In this document: positions 47,401 through 59,282 of the stretch, piece after piece
Numbering within the stretch: position 1 is the stretch's first letter
How the letters are laid out: each line of letters opens with the position of its first letter
Assembly (NCBI GenBank): GCA_036852015.1
Contig: JAANDG010000148.1
Span: 62,001 to 126,000 of the forward strand
Reading direction: 5' to 3'
Length of the DNA: 64,000 nt
From: Pelodera strongyloides
Lineage: Eukaryota; Nematoda; Chromadorea; Rhabditida; Rhabditidae
Position numbers and translations under genes: made by a program
Notes under the pieces: generated by a model
The model's database searches: none
Told to the model about the DNA's origin: nothing
The model's input: the letters and a program-made list of their open reading frames with translations, nothing else

Positions 47401-48739
47401 ACATGTTATAATATCATTCATTTATACACTACATATCTATTTCAGCACATAAATTTGATAACATTCTCGTTCCATTGAGTTGAGTGGTTCAATTCGACAA
47501 GTTAAGGGAATTTCAAACGCTTATTGTTACAGTTCTAATTGCTTATTGTTAGGTAAGTAAAAGTATCTTACTATCTCGTCTCCTCATTGTTCTGTTGACC
47601 TTTTCAGCACTCTTTCCTGTGGGTGACTGTTGAGGGGGAGACTGTGGACCTTGGGAAGGATCCAAGGGAGTCACACCCCCGCCACCCCCGGCCTTCGCCT
47701 GCAAGAAACAGTATTGTTAGAGGGGGAGGATGGGGACCTGCTTGGGAAGGATCCAAGGGAGTCACACCCCCGCCACCCCCGGCCTTCGCCTGCGAGAAAC
47801 ATTATTGTTAGAGGGGGAGGATGGGGACCTGCTTGGGAAGGATCCAAGGGAGTCACACCCCCGCCACCCCCGGCCTTCGCCTGCAAGAAACATTATTGTT
47901 AGAGGGGGAGGATGGGGACCTGCTTGGGAAGGATCCAAGGGAGTCACACCCCCGCCACCCCCCGCCTTCGCCTGCAAGAAACATCATTTATGGGGAAGAA
48001 CACTGCGAACTTCATCGGTAGGAAAATGTGTGTCTACGATGCGGATTTGCTTGATCCCTCTCTTTCGCCAAACCCCGGCCGGAGCCAGGCCCCAGTGTTG
48101 CAGTTTACGGCCACCGTTGTGATTGTCACCAGTAGTCGTGTCCAATGCGACCATTAGGAGTAGACTGTTAGGCACATACCGAGTCTACAGTGCGCACCGC
48201 ACTCTCGGGAGCGCGGCTTGGGTGCCAGGCCAGATGGCGCACGTTTGGCGATATTTTTGTGCGCCGAGTTTCATCAGTCTAATGACCTGCCCATAAGTCA
48301 AGATTTCGGTGTTATCCTTTTTTAGCCCCAACCATTAAATGTTCCCAAAAGCGCATCCTCAAGTTACTCGGCTTCTCCTTCTTTCGACGTGCTGATGGAG
48401 CATATTTAGCCGCGTCTGAAAATATAAACTAAAAAAGTTTTATTAGCAGGTTTCGTTTAGAATAGTGTTCTCTCGCATGCTCCGATTCTGGGAGGCTTTT
48501 TGCTCATTACGTTTTGCTGAATGAAGCATCGAATCAAAGGAAACGTAAAAAAAATCATCACGAAAACGCACCCATTCAACTCGTGGTTGTTTTTTAGTAA
48601 ATAACAAGATCCTCAAAGCTTTATCCCTTTTATAGTATCAATTCACACTATCGCTCGTATAGCGTATGCTAATTTGGAAGAAACGATAGAAAAATTTCCG
48701 GTGTTACCAATGTGTATCACAGGTTACAGTACCTACCAT
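41444..48739 (-). CDS. Gene B: paralogue of gene A, about 21 exons
   Basis: Function unknown. Minus-strand exons: 48739-48733, 48415-48333, 47698-47572, 47391-47360, 47325-47299, 47217-47164, 46880-46821, 46709-46631, 46519-46454, 46067-~45978, 45792-45742, 45550-45487, 45280-45137, 44765-44652, 44225-44136, 43828-43769, 43285-43172, 43073-42993, 42259-42206, 41957-41860, 41570-41444. Start exon ATGGTAG parallels gene A's ATGATTG. Exon 2 ends RMRFWEHLM. The last four exons equal gene A's in length and phase (81, 54 and 98 bases, then the terminal exon) and read ARRNDILEN, LKTYFKNGMKAEDTT, LLEKGIDKILDTIL and INRTTAKAAIL, then PQYLPFAWGG. Unlike A, the TVFEQI/KLKWK module occurs twice. The exon 6/7 and exon 10/11 joins do not close in frame, so a small exon may be missed, or two genes may be merged. 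About 540 residues. Confidence 0.7.
42376..42986. repeat. 102-bp tandem array (six copies)
   Basis: Six almost identical units beginning CGACTGTGGAATCGTCCC. The period is 102 bases, except one unit short by a single A. It lies wholly in the gene B intron between the exons ending at 42993 and starting at 42259. Because 102 is divisible by three, an open frame runs through five units on the minus strand, but that is a consequence of the repeat and not evidence for a gene. The near-identity points to recent expansion. Confidence 0.95.
43172..43285 (-). CDS. Gene B exon 17 (source of an inverted copy)
   Basis: A phase-0 exon of 38 codons beginning KKKRKGSKEPIEKEKKEEKK and continuing in the same K/E style. 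Acceptor TTGCAG, donor GAG|GTCTCT. It is listed separately because a frameshifted inverted copy with flanking intron sequence lies at about 44953-45106. Confidence 0.7.
44452..44480 (-). repeat. CCGCCTGAGGCGG family fragment
   Basis: The plus strand reads CAGGCGGCGTAGCCGTCTGG followed by TATATCATAC. It matches the copy at 34352-34380 and lies in a gene B intron. Confidence 0.5.
44953..45106 (+). pseudogene. Inverted, frameshifted copy of gene B exon 17
   Basis: The plus-strand sequence GATCAACCAACTACAG, then a Lys/Glu coding stretch containing GGTTCTAAGGAACCAATAG, closely matches the minus-strand exon at 43172-43285 with its acceptor flank. Extra A residues shift the frame and create an early TAA. 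It lies antisense inside the gene B intron between 44765 and 45137. It is best read as a dead exon copy, although it keeps acceptor- and donor-like ends (CTACAG, GGGGTAAGT). Confidence 0.75.
46208..46364. mobile_element. Short inverted-repeat element in gene B intron
   Basis: TGGGGTTTCCAAGTAT at 46211-46226 and its exact reverse complement at 46346-46361 bound about 120 bases of AT-rich sequence. Only one copy is seen in the window, so MITE status is a guess. Confidence 0.55.
47634..47990. repeat. 91-bp tandem repeat across a splice acceptor
   Basis: Four copies with a 91-base period (TTGGGAAGG at 47651, 47742, 47833, 47924). On the minus strand each unit contains TTTCTTGCAG|GCGAAGGCC, so the acceptor and first ~50 bases of gene B exon 3 are present four times. 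Only the copy nearest the downstream donor continues into the rest of the exon. The other three appear to be intronic duplicates. GC-rich, with a GGATCC in each unit. Confidence 0.9.
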
Positions 48740-49161
48740 AAGCCTGAATTTTGTTTGGATTTTTAAATTAGGAATTAGATTTTCGAAAGGTCTGGTAGTT
48801 CCATAGTTAACACAATCTTTCATCCTCCAAGGAGAATAAATGTTGATAAGTGCATTCATTGATTGTGAGACATGTCCATTGTAATCCACTGAACTTTGTT
48901 TGGGTTTATTTCAATGTTTATCTTCGCTGTTTTTTGAGCTGCAATGGCCCTGGATGAAAAAGTGAATACGAATTGTTTTCTTTTTGTGTGCTCTCTATTG
49001 ATTTCTCTATTAATCCAAAATCTCCAGGCAAGGAAAAAGCACACTACGAAAAAGCAAGGACGTGATAATCGCTGCTTTTTTCTTGCGAACTAATGAAATT
49101 TTCCTTGAACACGATGTATGCGATAGTTTGAGAAGTCTAGGAACGTAGACTAAGTTTTACA

Positions 49162-49368
49162 TTAAAGCGAAATACTGGCCGGTTTTTGAAACTCATCGCG
49201 TACACCAGCATTCTTATGCAGCATATGCAAATTAGAATAAAAAATCGAAACAAAAAAAAACAAAAATTAGAATAAAAAATCGAGCTAAATTTGAGCAAGT
49301 TAGCATAGATACGTAAGTATTCAGTTGTCCGCGATGCGTTTCAAAAACCGGCCCGTATTTCGCTTTAA
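49162..49368. mobile_element. TTAA-type palindromic MITE, copy 7
   Basis: TTAAAGCGAAATACTGGCCGG at the left and CCGGCCCGTATTTCGCTTTAA at the right. It lies between gene B and the first Scm gene. An internal duplication of TTAGAATAAAAAATCG makes it longer than the other copies. Confidence 0.9.
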
Positions 49369-49968
49369 CCTCATGGAAAAACTGCAGTTTAAAATCGTAC
49401 ACTGATTGCTGTAAAGAAAACAACTCTAATGAAATGAGAAATGAATAATTCTAGGAACATGCTACTTATTGTTAGTAGGAATGAAACATCCAACTAATTG
49501 AGATTGGATTCTAAGTATGTGCTATGATGGATAATTTGGATACTTGATGATAAGTATCTAACTGTACTTGAAACACCCAAACTATGCTAGCGCTATCGCG
49601 TTAACACAGGAATTCGAAATTGATGTTGTAAATCATTGAGCATATGTTTACCGACCACCGTAAAGTGCACCCGGTTCTAACATAACGTAAATTCACTATG
49701 CGTTTTCATATCTTCACTTCCAGAAATTAGTTCGAGTTCGAACTAATCAGCATAGAGCAAACATATAGAATACCGACCACTTATGCAATATGTTTTTATT
49801 TATTTATTAAATAACACCGAGGTGTGCATCAAATAATATGATGAAGAGAAAGCAATGTAGATATAACGAAACCAGTTGTGGGCCAGCTCATTTGATTTTT
49901 TGACCTCTTCGTGACCATGTGCTGACCAAGTTTCATCCAAAACTGTCTTCAGTTGGTCACGAACCAGT

Positions 49969-50004
49969 CACGAACTAGTCACCAGATGTGGTGACTAGTT
50001 CGTG
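49969..50004. repeat. Perfect 16-bp hairpin
   Basis: CACGAACTAGTCACCA, loop GATG, then the exact reverse complement. Related half-sites (GGTCACGAACCAGTCACGAAC) lie just upstream. Confidence 0.75.
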
Positions 50005-50797
50005 TAGGTGTAGGTAAAAAGCATTTTATGACGGGCCAACGACGGTTTTTCTGTTGTTTCGGCAATAATTTAGTTTTCCTGTGTATGTATCCAACTCTGT
50101 TCAATCCAGTTATGAACCTGACATTCAAGTGTACGTGTGTACGTATGTATTTAGTATGAACTATGTTTTTGCACGCATACTTCTTGCTGAACCTCCACGA
50201 CGAAGTAGTGCTAGAAGCATAAACTGGTATACTAAATCAATAATTGGGAATTGTTATGACGCACATAGTGATTAAGAGGGTCCGGGTAAGCCATGGTCCT
50301 GTGGGACTGTAGGTCCACTTACACTCATGCCAATGGCACTCACAGCCAACGTAAGTGTATCGGAACTGCGTAACTCCACCCAAAGTCGAGTTTTGCTTTC
50401 CTGTTCATAATGAAAACTCGTTTCTTCTTTTGGAAGTGATGATTAGAGAAACATCTCCTCTCAAATCTCCCAGCACAAAACATAACACAAACAGGGCGTC
50501 GGGCAAGGGGCTGGCCTGTCTTCAACCAGTCACTGAGTATCGATCGCCCGATGTGAAAGGGCCGGTGGACAGCGCATCGGCTCTCTCCTCGCTTTCCCTT
50601 TCAGTTCACGGCTTGCCTGTTCTATCCCTTTAGTCCTTCATTCAGTCCTTCAGTCTTCTGAAAACATCGTCGACCGCAACGCGAACACGCATTGCGTCGA
50701 CAATTGTTTGTGCCAAATTCGCTCGCTCCTCCCATTCCCACACAGTGCAGGAGGAGTTCAGCAACGAAAGAACATCTGTCTCTCCCAATCTTTTCCT

Positions 50798-51096
50798 TTT
50801 GCAGGATAAAACACACTCATAATGCAACGCTACATTGATTGCATAATAATTTTTATAAAAAGTGACGCTCACACAGATTGAAAACATTATTTTCTAAATT
50901 TCTGTTGAAGCTGTAATTCCCACCGTAAAGTATGTGACTTTCTTGCGCATAGTGTATAAATGGCGCCTTCAGACCGTATCCGGTTTGGCTTGTGACAAAA
51001 TCGGTGTCATTTCAATCGATATTAGTTTCCTTCCTTAATTTTTCCTTCTCTGTTTTTTTTTGGACTCGAGCTTGTTATGTTTATTCGTAATTTAGT
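50798..51096 (+). promoter_or_regulatory. Duplicated upstream region of Scm copy 1
   Basis: From about 50798 to the ATG the sequence aligns with 59983-60269 upstream of Scm copy 2. Shared blocks include GCAGGATAA, CTACATTGATTGCATAAT and TTTCAATCGATATT. The matching length (about 290 bases) means the promoter was copied with the gene. The last bases before the start are TTTAGT, so an acceptor lies one base before the ATG. Confidence 0.6.
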
Positions 51097-54000
51097 ATGT
51101 CCGAGATAATGGACTCTAATAAGGATGAAACTGCTAGTTCAACCACGGAAGCGGCACCCGAGGTTACGCAGGTGCTTTTTTGTTTTGTATCTCTTTTTGC
51201 AAACAACTAAATAATTATCTTCTAATGTATTGCACTATGAGTGTCAATTGGATTAGAAACACTGCTGATTGCTATATCTCATGTGAGCTTTACTTTCAGT
51301 TCAATTGGGATGAGTATATGAAGGAGTTCGGATTCGAGGCTGCTCCTGATGAGTGCTTCTTTCAAACTCCGGAACCTCCCAAGAACAAATTCGAAATTGG
51401 ACGCAAGTTGATTGTGCCTGATCCGAGAGGTACGTAGTGAAAGTCCGCCGTTTATTGTTTACAATCGATCGGAATCTAGCAGTTTCAATAGCTTTATTTC
51501 CAGCCTTATACTTTAATCGTACTTTCACAACAAAACAAGCATACCGAGACCGAGACCAAGCAATTTTGGTGATTCGAAAATGCCTTTTCTATGTTTTAGA
51601 GTTGAATGTAATGTTGGTTTCTTTCAGGTGGTAATATGGATTGTTTGGGCAGTATTCAACAGAGTCATGCTGCTTGGGTTCATGTCCGACTTGAAGGGAC
51701 CGACAATTCAGATGACCGATGGGTGATGTGCGACGACCAGGGAATCAAACCCATTTTGTATGTATCATTCTGTTTTGGTATATCACAATTACATAATGTT
51801 TTCCGAACTCGTGGTCTGGAGTCTGGATGAAAATAACCACTGTAGCGTGGTACTTGGTAGTGGTACTAAAACGCTTCAGACTTCAGGCACATATTTGCTA
51901 CATGGCATTTGCATTTAGCTAACAATCAATAGGTGTATAAATTCAAACTATACCCTGACCTATTACTCAATGGAGTATGTTTAATTAAAAAATAGTAGCA
52001 ATCTAGCAGTGAGCGCCTAATTTTGGTAGGCGGATGTAGGATGTAGTCTTCAGGGGTTGAGTTTGAGGAAACCGTCAAACCCAAACAAGTTGTACTTATT
52101 TCTCATATTAACTTCACTGTTCATTATCTATTCTTTGGTTCCTTTGCATGCTCCTCCCTTCTAGTGCATGAGTAGTGTTTCTTTTCCGCTTTCAACGTAT
52201 TCCAGTAGAATCAGTTATCAGATAGGTTTAGTTATCAAATTGAATATGTTTCAACGAGTTAGTTTTAGACGTGCGTATCGAACAAAAATTGATTGTGTTG
52301 ATACGTTTCTTGTGTCTTGTATCATATCGTAGGTTAGAATATAAGTTCCACTTCTTTTATGTTAACTACTGGAATACGGTTCTGTTGCTGTTTAGTTTAC
52401 CCACCCACTATGATTTTACTGTATTGACTTGTTAGCAGGGACGACCTCTCGGGCGTCAATCCACCGGTTGGGTACATCCACGGTCTGAGGGGATATCACA
52501 AATGGTTGGAACAACAACTGTCGGAAGTCGATGGAGCGAATACAAAGGCCGATGTAGAATGGTTTTGTCCGGTAGGCGCATTACTGACTTTGGTTTTTAC
52601 GCCCTTACAATGATAATAATAATAAAACGAGAAGAGAAACATTTTTTTTTATGTTTCTACAATACTGTGCCTCTTGTCGCGACATTCAGTGATGGTCGTT
52701 GACTTTTCTGCGCGTTAAAAAACTGAAAGATCTTTCCAGATAAATGATACTTATCGACCTTCGAAGAATTTGTTCAAAGTTGGCCAGAAATTGGAAAGTG
52801 TGGATCCTCGCAACTTCAGTGGAACTCCGCATGTTGCAACTATCACGAAAGTAGACAAGGTACGCCAAACGTTCTTTGTCTATAGTCTATCGGTGGAGTG
52901 GTAGCTCAAGATTTTAAGTGTGTTGGGAAAGTTTGATCATTCAGTGCATAAACATTCTTTTAATTTACTATCAGTGTTTATTTTAGCGCTCCGTTACAGT
53001 TCATTTTGATGGTTGGAAGAGCAGCTACGATATTGTGGAACCATTCGATAGCCGGTGGGTTTCTTCTTCTTGATATGTGCCATATTGCCTTGTTTTCAGA
53101 ATCTATGTCAAAAATGAAATATGAACGTCTCCTTTTTGGACTTCGCAAGGAGCAAAGGAGTAACATCATGTATAGCCTTCAACGTACGCGTTTTGCATTC
53201 CCTGATTCACCTCACTCTTCTTTCAGAAACCTTTTCCCCGTCGGATGGAGTAAGAAAGCTGGGCTGGAAGTAGCTTGCCCATCTCTAAAACTGGTCAAAG
53301 GTATTCTTGTTGCTTCATTTTTTTTTGCTTTTTGATTTTGATTCAATATTTTATGGAATAGACTCTCAACAGAGGGAGTAAAGCAACCGCGACGTAAGGG
53401 CGCGTTTAAGATGGGCGAAAGAAAAGTTTTAATACTAAGGGCAAATGAAAAAATACAGTAATTTTTTTCGGGTTTTGTCTGCGTCTCTTGTTTTTGTATT
53501 GTCTTTCAAAAGTTTTCTTTAGCCCATCCTGAACGTCCGAAAATGGATATTTTTCTTTCTTTCGGTCATCTTAAACGCGCCCTAACGCGTCATAGTACTC
53601 TCACGATTTGTTATCGTAGTTGAAAGATTTTAGACCAATAGCTTACGAAAGTAAAGAAATTGTAAGGTGTATTGGGTTGAAATTTGAAATGTTACCATTT
53701 GAAGCTGATGCGGCGAATCTTGCAAAGAAGAAGGCTGAGGCGGGTACTCCCACTTCATCAAAAAATAAGACGCCATCACGAGCATCTCCCGCTACGGTCA
53801 AGGTAGCTATTCTCTTTTCTTTATCCGTATTGTGGATATATGAAAGCCTGCTTGACTTGTTATATTGGTTGGTTTGTTCGCCCTCCTAAGTTGAATTGAA
53901 CACGAAATAGTGCGCATAAAACGGTGTATAAGATCACGCAGCATTTGTCGACCTCCGGAGACTATTTCCGGTTAATAACCTATCACTGACGTTTATTTCT

Positions 54001-57000
54001 ATTTCGCAGCTCATGCGATTTTGTACCCTGAATTTGTGTATTTTTGGCTATTAATTATAAAATTCGATCATTCGCTGATTGGCCATGGCATATAACATGA
54101 AAATATCATTTATTTCTTTATTTATACTATTTTAGTCAGCTCCAAAGCCCAAGGCTCCAGTTCAGCGACTGTCTGAACTCGGTGCAAAACCGACTGTACT
54201 CCCAAGTAAACGTCCTCCTAAGATTGGTAAGTTTTGTTTTTCTTGTTTTTAATTTTCTTTCATATAGTTATGTCTTGTCTGGTCCTATATTTGTTTCGAA
54301 TTTTTTTGAGTACTATGGTAGGTGTTTTCCGTAGTATAGTGTTTTTTATGCGTGATGCGCTAACTGTAAACTCGTTATTTTTTAGCTAGTTCTGCCGCTG
54401 CAGCGCATGCTAAACCCCAGGTTTCCCATGTTTCTCCTCCGTCGACTTCTGGAACTGAAGGAACAAGAAAACGAGACAATGAGGTTTGTAGTTTTGCTAT
54501 GGTGTTGTGAAATTGGTGCTTACAACAATAACTTGTCGTCCATTCTTCATTCTTTTGTGTTAGTGTTTCATAGTATTGCGACACACGTTTATACTGGCTT
54601 TTAGGGAACTCCTGAGCAACCTCCTAAAAAGAAGCCAATGGTGGCACCGCCTACTGCAACTTCGACGACAAAAACGGACGAGAAACCTGAGCTTAAAAGT
54701 CAGTTTCGTTTGTATTTGTATTCAACTTGATCTGTCGTCTATTTCTATTTCCCTACTCTGCATTTGTCTTTTTGAACTAACAATAAGCGGAGTTAGCGGA
54801 GTAAACTTCACACTTATGTTAGTTGTTTGTGTGAAAGTAATGTTATTGTCCAAGTTTAGTTTGGTTAATTTTTTTTGGTGTCTTTTTATGTGGGAAAATT
54901 TTCTTTATTCATTTATTTTGTGTGCTTACTGCATTGAATATATTGAACACAAACCGCACAACTTTCTATGTATCTAGTTGTCTATGAAGAATCTACTGTT
55001 AGCCAGTTTAGTGTTCACTTTTCAGAAGAGCGTTCGTCTCCAGCACCACAGGCACAGGGCCAGCCATCTATGGTGAAACCGTCCGGTCCGAATGTGATCA
55101 CAGGAAAGGCGGCTATTGCCCCATTCACAACACAAACCGCACAGTTGACAACGGTGAGTTGACCCAAACGATTACATGTAATAGTTCTATTTACTTATTG
55201 TAGTGCTGTATGATTTGTGCATTTAATAAACAATGTGATCATAGATCATATTCATACGTTTTATGTGTATCTAGTTTTCTGACACTTTGGCCGCCTAGAC
55301 TAACGACACGATCCCATGCAACTGGTAGAACAAGTTTGTTCATCCTTGTTGAAACACAGGAGCCTAAGAGATTTTGTTATTTGGTGATTTAACGAAGCAA
55401 GTGCCTATTCATTGGTTCGCTTCCGTCTTTTTTATCAATATACTCATTTTTCAGCCCGGAACTCCCACTGATGTGATGCTCAGTTGTGGCGATTCCGTGC
55501 CGCAAAGCCAAAGAAGCAGTAAGTATTTGGTATTTTATTCGATATTGGTTCGAGTATTTGGTATTTTATTCGATATCGGTTCGACAGTAGTAAGCATTCG
55601 GTAGCTTTTATTTTATTTTTTTTTGGCTAGTGTTCAACTTTTGTCACATGACAAACTCAACGTGGAATTTTATGTTTTTTTGTTAAATAGGTACTGTAAT
55701 ATACGGTTTTAAGTTTGGTACAGTTTTATTTATTTAGAGAATTTATATTTCTTTAGGATTTTAATGTTTGTATTATTAGAAAAGTTGATATATGAAACTT
55801 TTAGGCAGTATGTTTTTAAAGTTTGTCGTAAATTAAGTATTGTTAATTTTTCGTCAAATCCAATCTCAAATCCTTTCAGTGACCGTGTTTATCAATCGCA
55901 GCTGTAAATGTGGACCGCTTTTAAATCCGGCAAAAATTGCGGAATTGCCAAGAGTTATTGGCCCGCTCAGTATTCACCATGTTGTTAGAGAGGTTGGTGC
56001 ATTTTTATCCCTTTATTTTCATTTTATTCGCACGTGGCACATTATCATTTTCTCTTCTTAGGAATTTTAGTTGAATAAGATGTTTTGTAGTAAATATCGT
56101 GTATATCTTGATTTGCAGGTCATTCAACAACTTATAAACTGTGGTAACGAACATCAGAGTGTTTATCGCAAAGTTGATGCGGGACCAGTTAAAATACTTA
56201 GTGTGACCGGTTAGTTCGTCTTTTATATATTCACTTTGTATTCTATTTCAAGTTTTTAACAGGAGGATTTCACATATACTTATTTTATTGAATATATCAT
56301 TTATACTAATGTACTTGTTCTTTCGATGAATTCATAAGCAATTTTAGCACAAGTGAATGGGTTCACAAATGTCCGCTATATACCAATCGTGAAGAATGTC
56401 AGTGCTGCATGGGGATATGTTCGAAAACTTATTTTTAAGGTAAGGTGAACAAAACAACTTTCTAACTTCAAAAGAAAAAGAAAATAAGTTCTTTTGTTTA
56501 CGCTTTTGATTGTTTTTCTTGTGTGGTATGGATACGTTTATTGTGCGATGCCTTTGTTTATTTCCACCGCATTATATTGCTGTCATTAACCGGAATCGCT
56601 CAGACAAAGGTGACCGTGACGGCATAGCACTTTTTGACTTATAGATTGTAAGGTATTTATTATGTAAATGGTTTCAGATTGGGTGCTGTCCAAATCTGAT
56701 AGCTGACTGTGCTTCTCCCTGTAATATTTGTCCTGGATCACCGGATGACGCGGAAGATGGTGAAGTGAGCACTACACAAGGTTAGTGAATCAGATTTGAC
56801 ACACCTTGATTTCTTCGCTGATTTATTTGTCGGGTAATCGCGTAGGGAGAGAGAGAGAGGCTGATATGCTCGTTCATCTGTGTGTCAACCTATTTTACGG
56901 CTCTTTTTTGTGAATAATACTCTTATACCAACTGGCACGGCAGTCAGGGAGTTTGTTTGTTATACTTCTTTTCTTCCTTGCATTATATTATTGTGCGAAA

Positions 57001-58162
57001 CTATGCCCATTTTGGTATTGGTAGTTTCAGCATCTGGTAATCGCACTTCGCATTCACAAATTGATGGGATGTCGGACGCGAGTGCTGGTTTGTTTTGTTT
57101 TGTAGATTTGTAGCATACATTATACAACTTCTCCTAGTTTATGTTGTACCCATATTGTGCTTTCGTTGGGTGGTAAAATCTCTTGGATTGTTAGCCATTA
57201 CGCTTGATAATCAAGTTTTTCATCTTTTTAATTTTGTCCACAGTGCGGCGTCACGCGTCACGGCTGTGGTCGTCTACATTTTTTTATTTTACCCTCCATA
57301 TTATCTTTTACTTGTATTTGTAGAGACTACTGGAAGTATCTCCCAGCAACCAATTGCACAGTGGGGGATTGATCGCGTGGCCGAGGAATTGAGCAAGACG
57401 TTTGAGCCAGCAATTGTGGACAAGTTTACGCAAAATGTCAGTTTGTTTACCTACTATGCCTGTGTAATATACGTCCGTGAATAATAGTTTATATAATAGG
57501 TTTCTACAATTAGTCTAATTAGTCATCTAGTTTTCGAACGTGGAAGCGCGAAACGCCCTTTATTGCATAATGCGTGCAGGTGTATAGTTTAATAAAAAGA
57601 ACACAGTAGATTGATAACACTGAAGCACTGAATAACACTGAAGCAAGAAACGGTGCCGAGAATGAGAAATCAAATCACATCCATCCGAACCGTCCGAACG
57701 CGCTTCCATTTCCACACTTCAACCTTGTTCACGTGAGATACTAAGATCATTCAGTTCGAACTAAATGTAAGACGAATTAGGACTTGGATTCTTTTAGCAA
57801 ATCGATGGCCGTGCCCTGCTTCTACTTAGCACCGATCTGTTGATGAAGCATCTGGGAATGCCTTTAGGGCCAGCTATCAAGGTGAGGTGATCTTCGTTTC
57901 CCCTTTTGAGATTTTAACTAAACTCATTTTGTTGGGGATTATATGACTAATTGTTTGATTATACAAATAAAATAAGGAGAAAGCCGTTACCGGACATGTA
58001 TCAATGCATAGCCGGATTACAATTACAGTAGTAATAATCTGTAGCGCGAAGTTACTTTTTGTGTGTGTTCGTGTGTTGTAATTTTACACTGTTCAGGTGG
58101 TTGATCTTGTGAATGCTCTGAAGGAACAATATAGGAGGAAACAACACGCTGGTTCCTTGTAA
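51097..58162 (+). CDS. Scm: Scm (Sex comb on midleg) Polycomb protein, copy 1
   Basis: A nuclear Polycomb-group adaptor. Exons: 51097-51171, 51300-51429, 51628-51757, 52439-52571, 52740-52859, 52987-53054, 53227-53300, 53620-53802, 54136-54226, 54386-54483, 54605-54698, 55026-55153, 55455-55518, 55880-55992, 56119-56209, 56348-56439, 56678-56780, 57324-57436, 57798-57881, 58097-58162. About 675-680 residues. MBT repeat 1, about 26-156 (FNWDEYMKEFGFEAAPDE). MBT repeat 2, about 157-243 (VTVHFDGWKSSYDIV, LFPVGWSKKAG; F/W/Y of the methyl-lysine cage present). Low-complexity Pro/Ser/Lys linker. SLED domain, about 463-565 (CGPLLNPAKIAELPRVIGPL). SAM domain, about 605-670 (WGIDRVAEELS, IDGRALLLLSTDLLMKHLG). 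No N-terminal zinc finger, as in vertebrate SCM-like proteins. The junction between exons 7 and 8 is uncertain: one base must be resolved by an alternative donor (CTG|GTC) or acceptor. Confidence 0.93.
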
Positions 58163-58599
58163 TTGGAGTGAGTTGGACCGTGGAACCTGTTTTGAAAGTT
58201 GTTTTATTAGCTTTCTTTGTTTGTATTGATCAGCTTTCTTGATGACGAACAGTTGTCTAGTTGTCTTCGTTGCACCTAAAACCATACATTTTATTAAATT
58301 ATTAGACTTTGCTAAATTATAGACGTTGCATGTTGTTTGTTTTTCCCGTAGACTGTAGCCTACTAATAATGTATTTATGAGGTGCGCATTCGTAATGAAC
58401 GTTATTTTTATTAGCTCCGTTCCGGTGTTGGAGTGTACTATTGTTATTCACTATCTCATCCCTCTGTGAATTTTTTTAGATTTGTAATTTATTGAAATAC
58501 AAGTATTCGTATAACAATTCCGTACTAACTGCTTTAAATCAATTCCACTAACACTTTCAAATTCATGTACATGTACCTATGTTTGTGTTATTGTTCACG

Positions 58600-58768
58600 T
58601 TAAAGCCGTATAACGTCTAGTTTTGAAATGTGTGGCAGACGCTGTATTCCGATGTAGTGTATGCAATTACTGCGCGATTTTAATTAATATTACATTAATT
58701 TGCATATATCATCGGAGAAGGCACATATCCCAAATACGTTTCAAGCACTGGCTGTTATTTAGCTTTAA
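58600..58768. mobile_element. TTAA-type palindromic MITE, copy 8 (old)
   Basis: TTAAAGCCGTATAACG at the left and GCTGTTATTTAGCTTTAA at the right with a degraded core. The most diverged copy; it lies downstream of Scm copy 1. Confidence 0.6.
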
Positions 58769-59282
58769 GTTTGGACGTAATTATTAAAGATTGCTTTACA
58801 CGTATCATTAGTATTTAGTATTAACTTCTGCTATACGTTTTTTTTTGTTTTACTTGGTGAATATTAAGGTTTTATATTGCTATGGGTAGGTTCCCCCGAC
58901 GATCCCAGGTATAGAGACAATGTTATCTCTCACATTACACTTGATTAGTGTTATTCGTTAATTTATGACTTTGTGATTGATTCGAAAATTGTTTTTAGAG
59001 TTGGCTATAATATTTTGAACAATTTTTTGCATGTTTGTACGTACCTTTGTTCGTTTTTTTCGCATTCAGCTATATTTTACATTTGGGACTGTAGTTGTTT
59101 CATGCAAAATTAACCCTTCCCCCGTTTGTATTCTATGAACTAAAATAATATCTTTATGGATTGTATTAAAAGTTTTTTCTTCGTATTGTCTTTTGTGAAT
59201 TTGGTGGCTTTGCTCCCTTTTGAAATACGTGATGTATTTGGGGTGCTACTGCCGTTGGGGGGGGGGGGGCACCAAATTTGTT

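Noticed and set aside
47623..48122. Overlapping Gly/Pro-rich open frames on both strands
   Set aside because: They come from the 91-bp tandem repeat, which reads open in several frames. Only the minus-strand part at 47698-47572 fits gene B exon structure.
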